Assembly (NCBI RefSeq): GCF_014268585.2
Contig: NZ_CP077092.1
Coordinates: forward strand, 5,369,501-5,433,500
Direction: 5' to 3'
DNA from: Pseudomonas iranensis
GTDB lineage: Bacteria > Pseudomonadota > Gammaproteobacteria > Pseudomonadales > Pseudomonadaceae
Length of the DNA: 64,000 nucleotides
The first letter of the stretch is position 1, and the number at the start of each line of letters is the position of its first letter. The notes under the pieces are model-generated. The model saw only the letters and a list, made by a program, of their open reading frames with translations. It was not told where the DNA came from and searched no databases. This document shows positions 20,849-28,865 of this stretch, piece by piece. The position numbers were made by a program, and so were the translations under genes.

Positions 20849-21106
20849 ATGACTTATTTGATCGACGCCTGGCTGGATCGCCCACACCCGTACCTCAGAA
20901 TCCTCCATCGGGAAACCGGCGAAGTCTGCGCGGTGCTTGAAGAAGAAGCCTTGCATGAGCTGCAGGATCAAGGCGATCTGGACGTCAGCAGCCTCAATTC
21001 CAGCGAGCCGCTGGTACTCAAGGAGCTGGTGCGCAATCTGTTCCTGTTCTGCTATGCCCGGGCCTTGCGCCCGACCAATGAGCTGCACAACAAGATCGAA
21101 ATATGA
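20849..21106 (+). CDS. Small conserved Pseudomonas protein, probably iron-regulated
   Basis: 85 residues starting MTYLIDAWLDRPHPYLRI, ATG at 20849 with AAGGAGA at 20834-20840. A TTG at 20822 in frame is inside the Fur box and is rejected. The protein is acidic, Leu-rich, without signal peptide or membrane helix, and probably cytoplasmic. By position after ispB it corresponds to PA4570 of P. aeruginosa, a gene I recall as responding to iron limitation. No domain or function is recognised. The Fur box just upstream is the strongest clue to its role. Confidence 0.8.
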   Translation: MTYLIDAWLDRPHPYLRILHRETGEVCAVLEEEALHELQDQGDLDVSSLNSSEPLVLKELVRNLFLFCYARALRPTNELHNKIEI

Positions 21107-21122
21107 GCGGTAGTACAAAACC

Positions 21123-21212
21123 TGTGGGAGCGAGCCTGCTCGCGAAGGCGGATTTGCAGTCGACGATTGAGTTGACTGACACACCGCCTTCGCAAACAGA
21201 CTCGCTCCCACA
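21123..21212. repeat. REP doublet 3 (GTGGGAG first)
   Basis: Left element standard; the right element reads TTCGCAAACAGACTCGCTCCCACA with two substitutions that break its inner hairpin. The spacer again contains TTGACTGACACA. It sits between the Fur-box gene and the convergent fklB. Confidence 0.88.
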
Positions 21213-21243
21213 GGGTTAGCCCGCCATCAAGGCAGGCTCGGTA

Positions 21244-21861
21244 TTACAGAACGTCGAGCAACTCGACGTCAAACACCAGAACGCTGTGCGGCGGGATGCT
21301 GCCCACGCCTTGCGCGCCGTAAGCCAGTTCGCTCGGCACGTACAGGCGCCATTTGCTGCCGGCATTCATCAGTTGCAGAGCTTCGGTCCAGCCCGGGATC
21401 ACGCCGCCAACCGGGAATTCTGCAGGCTGGCCGCGCTCGTAGGAGCTGTCGAACACAGTGCCGTCGATCAGGGTGCCGTGGTAGTGCGTGCGCACCTGAT
21501 CTTCACGGGTCGGCTTGGCGCCTTCGCCCTGAGTCAGCACTTCGAATTGCAGGCCGGAAGCCAGGGTGGTGATGCCGTCACGCTTGGCGTTTTCGGCGAG
21601 GAAGGCCAGGCCTTCGCCAGCCGCAGCTTCAGCCTTGGCAGCTGCTTCGGCTTGCATGATTTCGCGGATAACCTTGAAGCTGGCGGACATTTCTTCCTGC
21701 CCCACACGGCTTGGTTTGCCGGCGAAAGCGTCGGTCAGACCGGCCAGGATCGCGTCCAGGCTGACACCCGGTGGCGGGTTGTCGCGCAACTGGTCGCCGA
21801 GTTGACGGCCGATACCGTAGCTGACGCGGGTTTCGTCGGTGGACAGATTTACTTCGGACAT
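21244..21861 (-). CDS. fklB: FKBP-type peptidyl-prolyl isomerase FklB
   Basis: 205 residues from MSEVNLSTDETRVSYGIGR (ATG at 21859-21861). The N-terminal helical dimerisation domain of the Mip/FkpA/FklB family runs to about residue 90 (VSYGIGRQLGDQL, Ala/Glu-rich helix AEAAAKAEAAAGEG). The C-terminal FKBP domain has VRTHYHGTLIDGTVFDSSY, IPGWTEALQLM and YGAQGVGSIPPHSVLVFDVEL. No signal peptide, so probably cytoplasmic. It is convergent with the small gene upstream and followed on the same strand-side by a DUF6482 gene. Confidence 0.93.
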   Translation of the reverse strand: MSEVNLSTDETRVSYGIGRQLGDQLRDNPPPGVSLDAILAGLTDAFAGKPSRVGQEEMSASFKVIREIMQAEAAAKAEAAAGEGLAFLAENAKRDGITTLASGLQFEVLTQGEGAKPTREDQVRTHYHGTLIDGTVFDSSYERGQPAEFPVGGVIPGWTEALQLMNAGSKWRLYVPSELAYGAQGVGSIPPHSVLVFDVELLDVL

Positions 21862-21981
21862 GACACTGCTCCGCTGTGCGGACGGCCACAGGACTTGCCG
21901 TGCGTGCACAGCGCGTCCCGGCGCGCCCGGAACCAAAAGGGCGAGCAGACTAGCACAGATACCCCGGACTTGGGGCCGGGC

Positions 21982-22287
21982 CTACAGGGCCGAGCGCCAG
22001 GCGAGCGGCACTTTCAGGCTTTCATCGAGGTCAGCGACCAGCCCGCACATTTCGTCATGGACCGAGGTGTGCACAAGGTTGAAGGGCAGCACCGGGAAAG
22101 CATGCAGCAGATCCCGCGCGTGCTCCACTGAGCGCAGCGTCAGCATATTGCCCTTGAGATCGCTCAACGGATACGCCGTCCCATGCATCCTCGCTTCCAA
22201 CAGGTAAATGCCTCCTTCCATGGAGATCAGGTTCAATTCGTCGACCTTCCTGGCAACAGCAAACGCGTTCAACTCTTGCAGGTTCAT
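21982..22287 (-). CDS. Conserved Pseudomonas protein, DUF6482-like
   Basis: 101 residues starting MNLQELNAFAVARKVDELNL. It resembles small pseudomonad proteins grouped as DUF6482, sometimes mislabelled as a metal ABC transporter ATPase; no Walker motif is present, so that label is not supported. LSDLKGNMLTLRSVEHARDLL is the most family-like stretch. It is probably cytoplasmic. It lies 120 bp upstream of fklB on the same strand and directly downstream of a strong hairpin terminator. Function unknown. Confidence 0.7.
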   Translation of the reverse strand: MNLQELNAFAVARKVDELNLISMEGGIYLLEARMHGTAYPLSDLKGNMLTLRSVEHARDLLHAFPVLPFNLVHTSVHDEMCGLVADLDESLKVPLAWRSAL

Positions 22288-22364
22288 GGAAGCACCTCAC
22301 ACCGTGGCGAATCGCACCGTTACAGGCATAGGCCGCTGCGCTTGAAAGCACAAGCCACAAACGA

Positions 22365-22404
22365 AACCGCCCGTCTGTTTCGCAACAGACGGGCGGTTTT
22401 TTTT
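22365..22404. terminator. Strong hairpin terminator, probably bidirectional
   Basis: AACCGCCCGTCTGTT - TCGC - AACAGACGGGCGGTT: a perfect 15-bp stem, then eight T on the plus strand. On the minus strand, where the flanking genes are read, it is followed by TTTCGTTTG and would end transcription of the UPF0114 gene. Confidence 0.88.
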
Positions 22405-22419
22405 GCCTTGATCGGCTGA

Positions 22420-22908
22420 TCAGTGCTTGGTGACCTTGTCCAGGTAACCCATGGCAAACGCGGACACCACAAAAGTCATGTGAATGATCACGTACCACAT
22501 CAGATGCTCGGGATCGACGTTCTTGGCATCCATGAAGATGCGCAGCAAGTGGATCGAAGAAATCGCCACGATCGACGCCGCGACTTTCATCTTCAGCGAC
22601 GACGAGTCCATGGTACCCAGCCAGCTGAGCTTCTCTTTGCCTTCGTCGATGTCCAGTTGCGAGACGAAGTTCTCGTAGCCGGAAATCATCACCATCACCA
22701 GCAGACCGCCCACCAGCGCCATGTCGATCAGCGACAGCAGCACCAGAATCAGATCCGATTCAGCCATGGCGAAGACATTGGGCAGGATATGGATGATTTC
22801 CTGGAAGAACTTCAATGCCAGCGCCAGCAGACCGAGGGACAGGCCGATGTAGATCGGCGCCAGCAGCCAGCGGGTGGCGTACATTGCATTTTCGATAAAG
22901 CGTTCCAT
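22420..22908 (-). CDS. UPF0114 / YqhA-family membrane protein
   Basis: 162 residues with three to four membrane helices ([73 protein letters not shown]). [20 protein letters not shown] is the family N-terminus (TIGR00645). It is an inner-membrane protein of unknown function. It corresponds by position to PA4574. It diverges from the large lipoprotein gene, with about 160 bp between them for both promoters. Confidence 0.9.
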   Translation of the reverse strand: MERFIENAMYATRWLLAPIYIGLSLGLLALALKFFQEIIHILPNVFAMAESDLILVLLSLIDMALVGGLLVMVMISGYENFVSQLDIDEGKEKLSWLGTMDSSSLKMKVAASIVAISSIHLLRIFMDAKNVDPEHLMWYVIIHMTFVVSAFAMGYLDKVTKH

Positions 22909-23068
22909 TGACTCTCACACAAGGGGCTGGAAATGGCGGCGAGTATAACAGCCCGCTGTGACAGCCAGAAACCGCCGGAAAATCCGCCACCTGCGTGTGT
23001 GTGACAAAGTTTTTCTGCTAGTGTCCAAAGCATTGACAGCCCAATGACAGTGGACAGGACGCGTGGAA

Positions 23069-24898
23069 ATGGATGTGCGATCAGCCTTGACGACTGCCGG
23101 AATCTGCCTAGCCTTGCTCATCGGCGGTTGTTCGCCCGGCGATGAAAAGCAAGTCGCCAACCTCGACGAAAAGACCGCCACCTTCGAACAGTCACTGGAC
23201 ACGATCAGCGATCCGAAGCTCAAGGACGCCATCACCGAACTCGGCGGTTCGCTGCTGTTGCTCGAACGCGCCCGACTCAAGCTCGACGACATCACCCCGC
23301 ACACCGAATACGGCGCCGACGCCCTCGCCGTGCTCAAGCACTACCCTACCCCGCAAGCGCTGGTCGATACCTTTATCAATGGCCTGTTCGTGCTGCACAA
23401 GGCCGCCAGCTCGGATTACCTCACCGATCTGCAGCCGGTATTCCCGTTCAACCTGAACATTCCCGGCGGTTTTCTGTTTCCGCACGGCATCGAATGGCAT
23501 TCGGTGACGCTGAGCAACAAACGCGTGATCGCCTGGCAGCCGGAGTGGTCGGAAACCGATCCGGGCATTCAGCTCAGCCCGTCCAGCTCCAACGTGACCA
23601 ACCCCGATGACCTGACGGTGACCTACCCGTTCATCGATGGCCTCAACGTCGACAAGAAAAGCCTGCCGCAACCGGTCAGCCTGCAAGGCCAGGTCGAAGT
23701 CATCGCGCCGCGTCGCCTGTACAGTTTCGACCTGACGCAGAAAGACGTCGGCCAGACTCGCACGAACGACAACCTCAGCGTCAAACTGCTCAAGCTGGAA
23801 AAGAACTATGCCGAGGTCGAAGTCAGCAACAGCCTGCCGCTGGCGGCAGAAGTCGCCGAAACCCGGATCAATCCGCTGATCGTCCAGGCCCGCGACGCCA
23901 GTGGCCAATACCTGGTGCGCGCCGGCTCGATCAACGAAAGCCCGGAGCAGGTCGAGTTTTACCAGAAGCAACTGAGGCAGTTACAGAAGCAGAAGAGCTG
24001 GAGCGACACCCTGGAAAAACAGCTCAGCGACGACCAGCAAGCCTTCGAGAAAGACCACCCGCGCCGCTACAACAAGGTGTATTTCCACGGCCCGATCGAG
24101 ACCCTGGAAGTCAGCGTGCTCGACTTCTCCTCGGCGACGGTGACGCGCAACCCCCTGGATCTGCCGGTGCGCACCTTCAATCCGCACACCACGGCCAAAG
24201 CCGTGCAGCCGCTGGATCTGCCAGTTGTGGTGTATGACGACCTCGCCGCCAACTGGCTCAAAGGCGCGGACCTGACCGAGGAACAATTGAAGGCCGGCGT
24301 GCGCATTCATCAATCGGTGGAAGAGCCGAGCGCGGCGCGTATCGAGTTTTCCCACCGCCGCACCTTCAATGACGAATTGCTTGGCGACGAACTCAACCCC
24401 GGCGTCAGCCCGGTGACCTTCTTCACGGAAAAGCGCGGCGGCAAACTCGACGAGCCGATCGAACTGCCGCCCGAGGCGTACCAGGTCGATCCGCTGCAAG
24501 CGACGATTACTTATGATCTGAATCTGTTTCCGGAAACCCCGGCGATTGCCGTGGGTTCGATGCCGTTGTTCCTGGCCACGGTGGCCAAGCAATCCTACGA
24601 CGCGCAGTCATTGCCCAAAGGCCTGGCGATCAAGGACAACACGCTGGTGGTCGACCTGAAAACCTTCCCGGCCAACGAATGGCGTTTCTTCGTCAAGGAC
24701 GACAGTGGCCATTACCTCAAGCAGATTCTTTCGGTCAGCCACGACGCCAGCACCGAAGGCCCGGCGCTACTCGGCGTGCACTATTTTTACGGTCGCCCGA
24801 CTCGCGTGGAAACCTATCAGCGCACCGACCTCGCCACCGTGCAATACGGCTTTGAGGTCAAGCTCGACAAGGCGCCGGTGGACCAGACAGCGCCTTAA
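23069..24898 (+). CDS. Large predicted lipoprotein of unknown function
   Basis: About 609 residues. The lipobox LIGGC is near residue 22, after a short basic N-terminus and hydrophobic stretch, so it should be a lipoprotein; the residue after Cys is Ser, favouring the outer membrane. A coiled-coil-like region covers about residues 30-75. The rest is soluble and mixed, with a second Gln/Lys-rich helical patch (QKQLRQLQKQKSWSDTLEKQL) near residue 300. No enzyme motif or known domain is recognised. AGGA is 10 bases before ATG 23069 but only 4 before the in-frame GTG at 23063. It has no counterpart that I recall between PA4574 and PA4575. The 3' end overlaps the convergent gene by 4 bp. Confidence 0.75.
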   Translation: MDVRSALTTAGICLALLIGGCSPGDEKQVANLDEKTATFEQSLDTISDPKLKDAITELGGSLLLLERARLKLDDITPHTEYGADALAVLKHYPTPQALVDTFINGLFVLHKAASSDYLTDLQPVFPFNLNIPGGFLFPHGIEWHSVTLSNKRVIAWQPEWSETDPGIQLSPSSSNVTNPDDLTVTYPFIDGLNVDKKSLPQPVSLQGQVEVIAPRRLYSFDLTQKDVGQTRTNDNLSVKLLKLEKNYAEVEVSNSLPLAAEVAETRINPLIVQARDASGQYLVRAGSINESPEQVEFYQKQLRQLQKQKSWSDTLEKQLSDDQQAFEKDHPRRYNKVYFHGPIETLEVSVLDFSSATVTRNPLDLPVRTFNPHTTAKAVQPLDLPVVVYDDLAANWLKGADLTEEQLKAGVRIHQSVEEPSAARIEFSHRRTFNDELLGDELNPGVSPVTFFTEKRGGKLDEPIELPPEAYQVDPLQATITYDLNLFPETPAIAVGSMPLFLATVAKQSYDAQSLPKGLAIKDNTLVVDLKTFPANEWRFFVKDDSGHYLKQILSVSHDASTEGPALLGVHYFYGRPTRVETYQRTDLATVQYGFEVKLDKAPVDQTAP

Positions 24899-25215
24899 CC
24901 GTTGAGACTGCGCCCACGGCCGCCGTTGATCTGCCGTAACTGGGCTTGCAGGTGCAGGCTCCAGATCTGCGGATCATCGGCCAGTTCGTAACCATGCAAG
25001 GTCAGGCTTTCAACGATAGTGTCGAGAATCGACTCGGCCGCGACCGGGCCGTGGAACGGGCCCTGGGCTTTGATCGCGGAAGGTTGTTCGCCGGCCATGC
25101 CGGCCGCGAAAAGCAGCGTCCACATGCCATTGTCGCCGGCCAGCGGCTTGACGGCGCATTCGATCCGGGTCACCAGACCCAGGCATTGACGGGTGAGACA
25201 GAGGTTGCGCGACAT
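24895..25215 (-). CDS. Conserved hypothetical protein (PA4575-like)
   Basis: 106 residues starting MSRNLCLTRQCLGLVTRIEC. The Cys at residues 6, 11 and 20 and the IVESLTLHGYELADDP segment are the main features; no signal peptide is obvious. It lies between the UPF0114 gene and the Lon-like protease, which matches PA4575 of P. aeruginosa by position. Function unknown. Its end overlaps the lipoprotein gene in convergent orientation. Confidence 0.65.
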   Translation of the reverse strand: MSRNLCLTRQCLGLVTRIECAVKPLAGDNGMWTLLFAAGMAGEQPSAIKAQGPFHGPVAAESILDTIVESLTLHGYELADDPQIWSLHLQAQLRQINGGRGRSLNG

Positions 25216-25539
25216 GGCGGCGACCCTCGGTAAAGCCGGTATTCAGCCCCCACGGGAGGACTGGCTCGATCCAGTGATACTGTCGATATCCTTGACCTGA
25301 GAATAGAAGAAAAGTGTCCCGCGCAAGCCAAATGGAACCAGAAGGCGCCGAATGGTCATTGTGTGAATATTGGCGCCAGAGTAGTGGCACATTCCCCGAA
25401 GATCCCCGCAGAGATCAATCTGGAAAAGAATTGTGGGAGCGAGCCTGCTCGCGAAGACGATGGATCAGCCAACTCATTCGTCGACTGATACAGCGCTTCC
25501 GCGAGCAGGCTCGCTCCCACAGGGTTTATTGCAAGCCTG
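25216..25539. other. Gene-free stretch, 324 bp
   Basis: Holds REP doublet 4 (25432-25521) in its right third. The remainder is upstream sequence of the minus-strand gene ending at 24895 and has no recognisable RNA, terminator or coding region. No clear promoter was picked out. Confidence 0.6.
25432..25521. repeat. REP doublet 4 (GTGGGAG first)
   Basis: TGTGGGAGCGAGCCTGCTCGCGAA and the inverted TTCCGCGAGCAGGCTCGCTCCCACA, 90 bp in total; the spacer carries TCGACTGATACAGCGC, close to the spacers of doublets 2 and 3. It lies 18 bp from the stop of the Lon-like gene and may act as a 3' stabiliser. Confidence 0.9.
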
Positions 25540-27978
25540 TCAGGCGGGTTTGGCTTCGGCGAGAGCCTCCTGCGCCAGTTCCTTCTCGGCCTCTTTCAGG
25601 TCCTCTTCGCTGATCATCTCGGCGATATCGCGCAGGCGTTCGACCACTCGGGCATTGATGCTGCCTTCGGGGAATTCGCCATCGGCGTTCGGCTCTCCGG
25701 CCGGCTCGCCCACCAGCAGGCTCAACGCCTCATCGGCCTGGCGCACCGCATACACGTGGAACTGGCCGGCGCGCACGGCGGCGAGGACTTTCTCATCGAG
25801 CATCAGCGTGGCGACGTTGGCCTGGGGAATGATCGCGCCCTGCTCGCCGGTCAGGCCGCGCGCTTCGCAGAGGCGGAAGAAGCCTTCGATCTTTTCGTTG
25901 ACCCCGCCGACTGCCTGCACCTCGCCGAACTGGTTGATCGAACCGGTGATGGCAAAACATTGCTTGAGCGGGGTTTTCGACAGCGCCGAAATCAGCGTGC
26001 ACGCCTCGCCCAGCGATGCGCTGTCGCCGTCGACGTAACCGTACGATTGCTCCAGCGCAATGCTCGCCGAGATCGCCAGCGGGAATTCCTGGGCGTAACG
26101 GCTGCCCAGATAACCGGTGAGAATCATCACGCCTTTGGAGTGAATCGGCTGGCCGAGGTTGACCTCACGCTCGATGTCAACGATGCCGCTGCCGCCCGGG
26201 TACACCGTGGCGGAAATCCGCGCCGGCACGCCGAACGCCGAGTCGCCGACTTCCAGCACAGTCAGCCCGTTGCATTTGCCGACTGCCGCGCCATCGGTGT
26301 CGATGAGGATGATCCCGGCGAGCATGTCGTCGAGAATCCGCGCCGAGACGCGCCCGGTGCGGGTGGCCTTGGCTTTCAGGGCGCGCTCGATATGGCCGGC
26401 GTCGGTCATTTCGTCGCCGGCCAGATGGCGAATGAAATCCGCCTCGCTGACCAGTTGGAACAGATCGCCAATGCGCGCCGACAAGCGCCCCTGATGCTCG
26501 GCCAGCCGTGCGCTGTAGGTCGCCAGCCGCGCCACCGCATCGGCGGTCAGCGGCGCCATGCCTTCTTCCGAAGTACGGGTTTTCAGGAGCTGGGCGAACT
26601 GCTCGAGGCTTTCGTCGACCATCGGGATGTCTTCGTCGAAGTCGACCAGAACGCGGAACATCTCCTGGAAGTCCGGATCGAGATCCTGCAGCGTGTAATA
26701 CAGCTGCCGCGCACCGATGATGATGACTTTGACCTGCAGCGGAATGTGCTGCGGGTTCAGGGTCATGGTGGCGAAGCGGCCCATCTCGCCCAGCGGCGAT
26801 TCCATTTTCAGTTTGCGCGATTGCAGGGCGCGTTTGAGCGCATCCCACACGAACGGCTCGCTGAGCATTTTTTCCGCTTCAAGAATCAGGAAACCGCCAT
26901 TGGCGCGGTGCAGCGCACCCGGACGCAACTGCCGGTAAGTGGTGTAGAGCGCGCCTTGATCGGTGGTGTACTCGATGCGGCCGAACAGGTTTTCGTAGGT
27001 CGGATGCGGTTCGAACACCACCGGTGCACCGCCGCTGGCCGGATGCCCGACCACCAGGCTTGGTGCGTATTGTTCTTCCAGCAACTTGCGCGCGACGGCG
27101 TCGGTCTTGCTGTCGTCAACCAGTTGCTCGACCACGGTTTTCAGCAGATACACCTGCATCGCTTGCAGGTAACCGCAGACCCCGGCGTTCTCTGCGTACT
27201 TCTCCGACAGCGGCGCCAGCAAAGGCTGCAAGGCCAGGGTGATGGTTTCTTCGTTGAGCGAACGCAGTTGATTGTTCGACTCGCGCTTCCACTGCGGCAG
27301 GCTGGCGAGTTCTTCGTTCAGGCGCTCTTCGAGGCCGGAAATGTCATCGTGAAAACGCTCGCGCTCGGCTTCCGGCAACTGCGCGAATTCAGCTTCGTCC
27401 AGAGCCTTGCCGTCGAGCATCGGGGTGAAAGCGATATTGCTGCTGTCGCGGTACAGCGCGACGTCTTTTTCCAGGGCCAGGCGTTCGATGATGTCCAACG
27501 CCTTGTCGTAGCGCTGATTGAAGGCGCGGTCGATGGCGCTTTTTTTCTGCTGGTAGGACGGGTGTTCGAAAACTGCCGGAAAAGTCGCCAGCAGGTTGTC
27601 GATCAGGCCGTTGATGTCGCCGATGAAAGAGGCCGCCGTGCCCGATGGCAGCTCCAGTGCACGCGGTTCGCGCGGCTCATCGAAGTTGTTGACGTAGACC
27701 CAGTCCGCCGGGGTCTGCAGGCGCTTGCCTTCGGCTTTCAGGTAGCGTTTGACGAACGAGAAACGGCCGGTGCCGGGCTCGCCCATGACGAATACGTTGT
27801 AACCGGGGCGTGGCATCGCCACACCGAACTGCAAGGCTTCGACCGCGCGTTCCTGGCCGAGCACACCGCGAAAGGGCTCCAGATCATTGGTGCTAGTGAA
27901 GCTGAACTGTTCAGCGGAAAACGGACGAGTCAGCGCTTCGGGCGCAAGACGCAGGCTGGCAGCAACAGGATCAGGCAT
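25540..27978 (-). CDS. Lon-like ATP-dependent protease (AAA + Lon proteolytic domain)
   Basis: 812 residues, PA4576-like. The Walker A is VMGEPGTGRFSFVKRY near residue 70, where the usual GKS/T is GRF, a departure from the standard P-loop. A long helical insert follows (about residues 160-280). The AAA region continues with GGFLILEAEKML. The C-terminal Lon peptidase has the catalytic Ser in VDGDSASLGEA and Lys in GGVNEKIEGFF (Ser-Lys dyad). It is a cytoplasmic soluble form without the LonB membrane segment. Substrates unknown. The tail is Glu/Ala-rich. It diverges from the DUF3015 gene. Confidence 0.88.
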   Translation of the reverse strand: MPDPVAASLRLAPEALTRPFSAEQFSFTSTNDLEPFRGVLGQERAVEALQFGVAMPRPGYNVFVMGEPGTGRFSFVKRYLKAEGKRLQTPADWVYVNNFDEPREPRALELPSGTAASFIGDINGLIDNLLATFPAVFEHPSYQQKKSAIDRAFNQRYDKALDIIERLALEKDVALYRDSSNIAFTPMLDGKALDEAEFAQLPEAERERFHDDISGLEERLNEELASLPQWKRESNNQLRSLNEETITLALQPLLAPLSEKYAENAGVCGYLQAMQVYLLKTVVEQLVDDSKTDAVARKLLEEQYAPSLVVGHPASGGAPVVFEPHPTYENLFGRIEYTTDQGALYTTYRQLRPGALHRANGGFLILEAEKMLSEPFVWDALKRALQSRKLKMESPLGEMGRFATMTLNPQHIPLQVKVIIIGARQLYYTLQDLDPDFQEMFRVLVDFDEDIPMVDESLEQFAQLLKTRTSEEGMAPLTADAVARLATYSARLAEHQGRLSARIGDLFQLVSEADFIRHLAGDEMTDAGHIERALKAKATRTGRVSARILDDMLAGIILIDTDGAAVGKCNGLTVLEVGDSAFGVPARISATVYPGGSGIVDIEREVNLGQPIHSKGVMILTGYLGSRYAQEFPLAISASIALEQSYGYVDGDSASLGEACTLISALSKTPLKQCFAITGSINQFGEVQAVGGVNEKIEGFFRLCEARGLTGEQGAIIPQANVATLMLDEKVLAAVRAGQFHVYAVRQADEALSLLVGEPAGEPNADGEFPEGSINARVVERLRDIAEMISEEDLKEAEKELAQEALAEAKPA

Positions 27979-28280
27979 CGGGCTTCCTTAACAATCAGGC
28001 GGGGCAGGTAGCGGCATTCTGGCGCTGCCCGTGCCCCACTGGCAAGGCGCGCCACATGACAAAGCATAGACAAGCGCGCGGCCGGCCGACGCGTCCCGAT
28101 AAATCAGAGGTTTATTCCAAATATTTTGCAAAAAGTCACGGAACCGCTGGAACGTGCCTAAACTCCAAACTGCGCGGCTGGAACTAATACCGGCCCACTG
28201 ACACTTTCGGCTTTGTCCTCGGGCAGAGCACGAAGGGCCAGAACCCTGTCCATTGGTATGCACATAAAGAGAACAAAGCT
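27979..28280. other. Divergent intergenic region, 302 bp
   Basis: Contains the upstream regions of the Lon-like protease and the DUF3015 gene. An AT-rich patch (TTTATTCCAAATATTTTGCAA at about 28108-28128) probably belongs to one of the promoters. No repeat, RNA or operator was identified. Confidence 0.5.
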
Positions 28281-28769
28281 ATGAAACGGATTCTTCTCGG
28301 TACTCTCTTCACCGCTGTATCCATCAACGCAATGGCGCAAGCCCCGGGCGGCCCGGATTGCGGTTGGGGCAACATGCTGTTCGAAGGTCAGCGTGGCACC
28401 CCGGCGCACTTCCTTGCTTCCACCACCAACGGCACTTCCGGTAACGCTACCTTCGGTATGACCTCCGGCACCAACGGCTGCTCGACCAACGCGTCCCTGA
28501 CTTATGGCGGCAAATCCTGGTTCGCCATGAATGGCATGATGAACGAGCTGTCCGAAGACATGGCCAAAGGCAACGGCGAAGCGCTGACCACTTATGCCGT
28601 GGTCCTGGGCGTAGCACCGGAAGATCGCGCGCACTTCGCGCAAGTGACCCACGAGCACTTCCAGCAGATCTTCAGCAAAGCTGACGTGACCGCTGAAGAC
28701 GTGCATACCAACACCCTGGCAGTACTGAAATCGGACCCACGTCTGGCCAAGTACGCAACTCAGGCTTAA
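28281..28769 (+). CDS. DUF3015 periplasmic protein
   Basis: 162 residues with a clear Sec signal peptide (MKRILLGTLFTAVSINAMAQ, cut before APGGPDCGWG). The GPDCGWGNMLFEGQRG start, the SGNATFGMTSGTNGCS block and the C-terminal LAVLKSDPRLAKYA are the DUF3015 pattern. Two Cys (DCGW, NGCS) may pair in the periplasm. Function is unknown for the family. It is monocistronic, with a strong terminator 11 bp after its stop. Confidence 0.88.
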   Translation: MKRILLGTLFTAVSINAMAQAPGGPDCGWGNMLFEGQRGTPAHFLASTTNGTSGNATFGMTSGTNGCSTNASLTYGGKSWFAMNGMMNELSEDMAKGNGEALTTYAVVLGVAPEDRAHFAQVTHEHFQQIFSKADVTAEDVHTNTLAVLKSDPRLAKYATQA

Positions 28770-28780
28770 GCTCGACCCCG

Positions 28781-28814
28781 CCCGCTTCCTTCGGGAAGCG
28801 GGTTTTGTTTTTTT
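28781..28814 (+). terminator. Intrinsic terminator of the DUF3015 gene
   Basis: CCCGCTTCC - TTCG - GGAAGCGGG then TTTTGTTTTTTT: 9-bp GC-rich stem with a UUCG tetraloop and a long T run. Confidence 0.93.
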
Positions 28815-28865
28815 GGCCCGCCCCTCTTTGGGTCTTTTATTTCTTTCCTGTTCAAGTTGCCGACT

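Noticed and set aside
25756..28011. 751-codon plus-strand frame over the Lon-like gene
   Set aside because: Shadow of the minus-strand protease; no ribosome site and no family resemblance.
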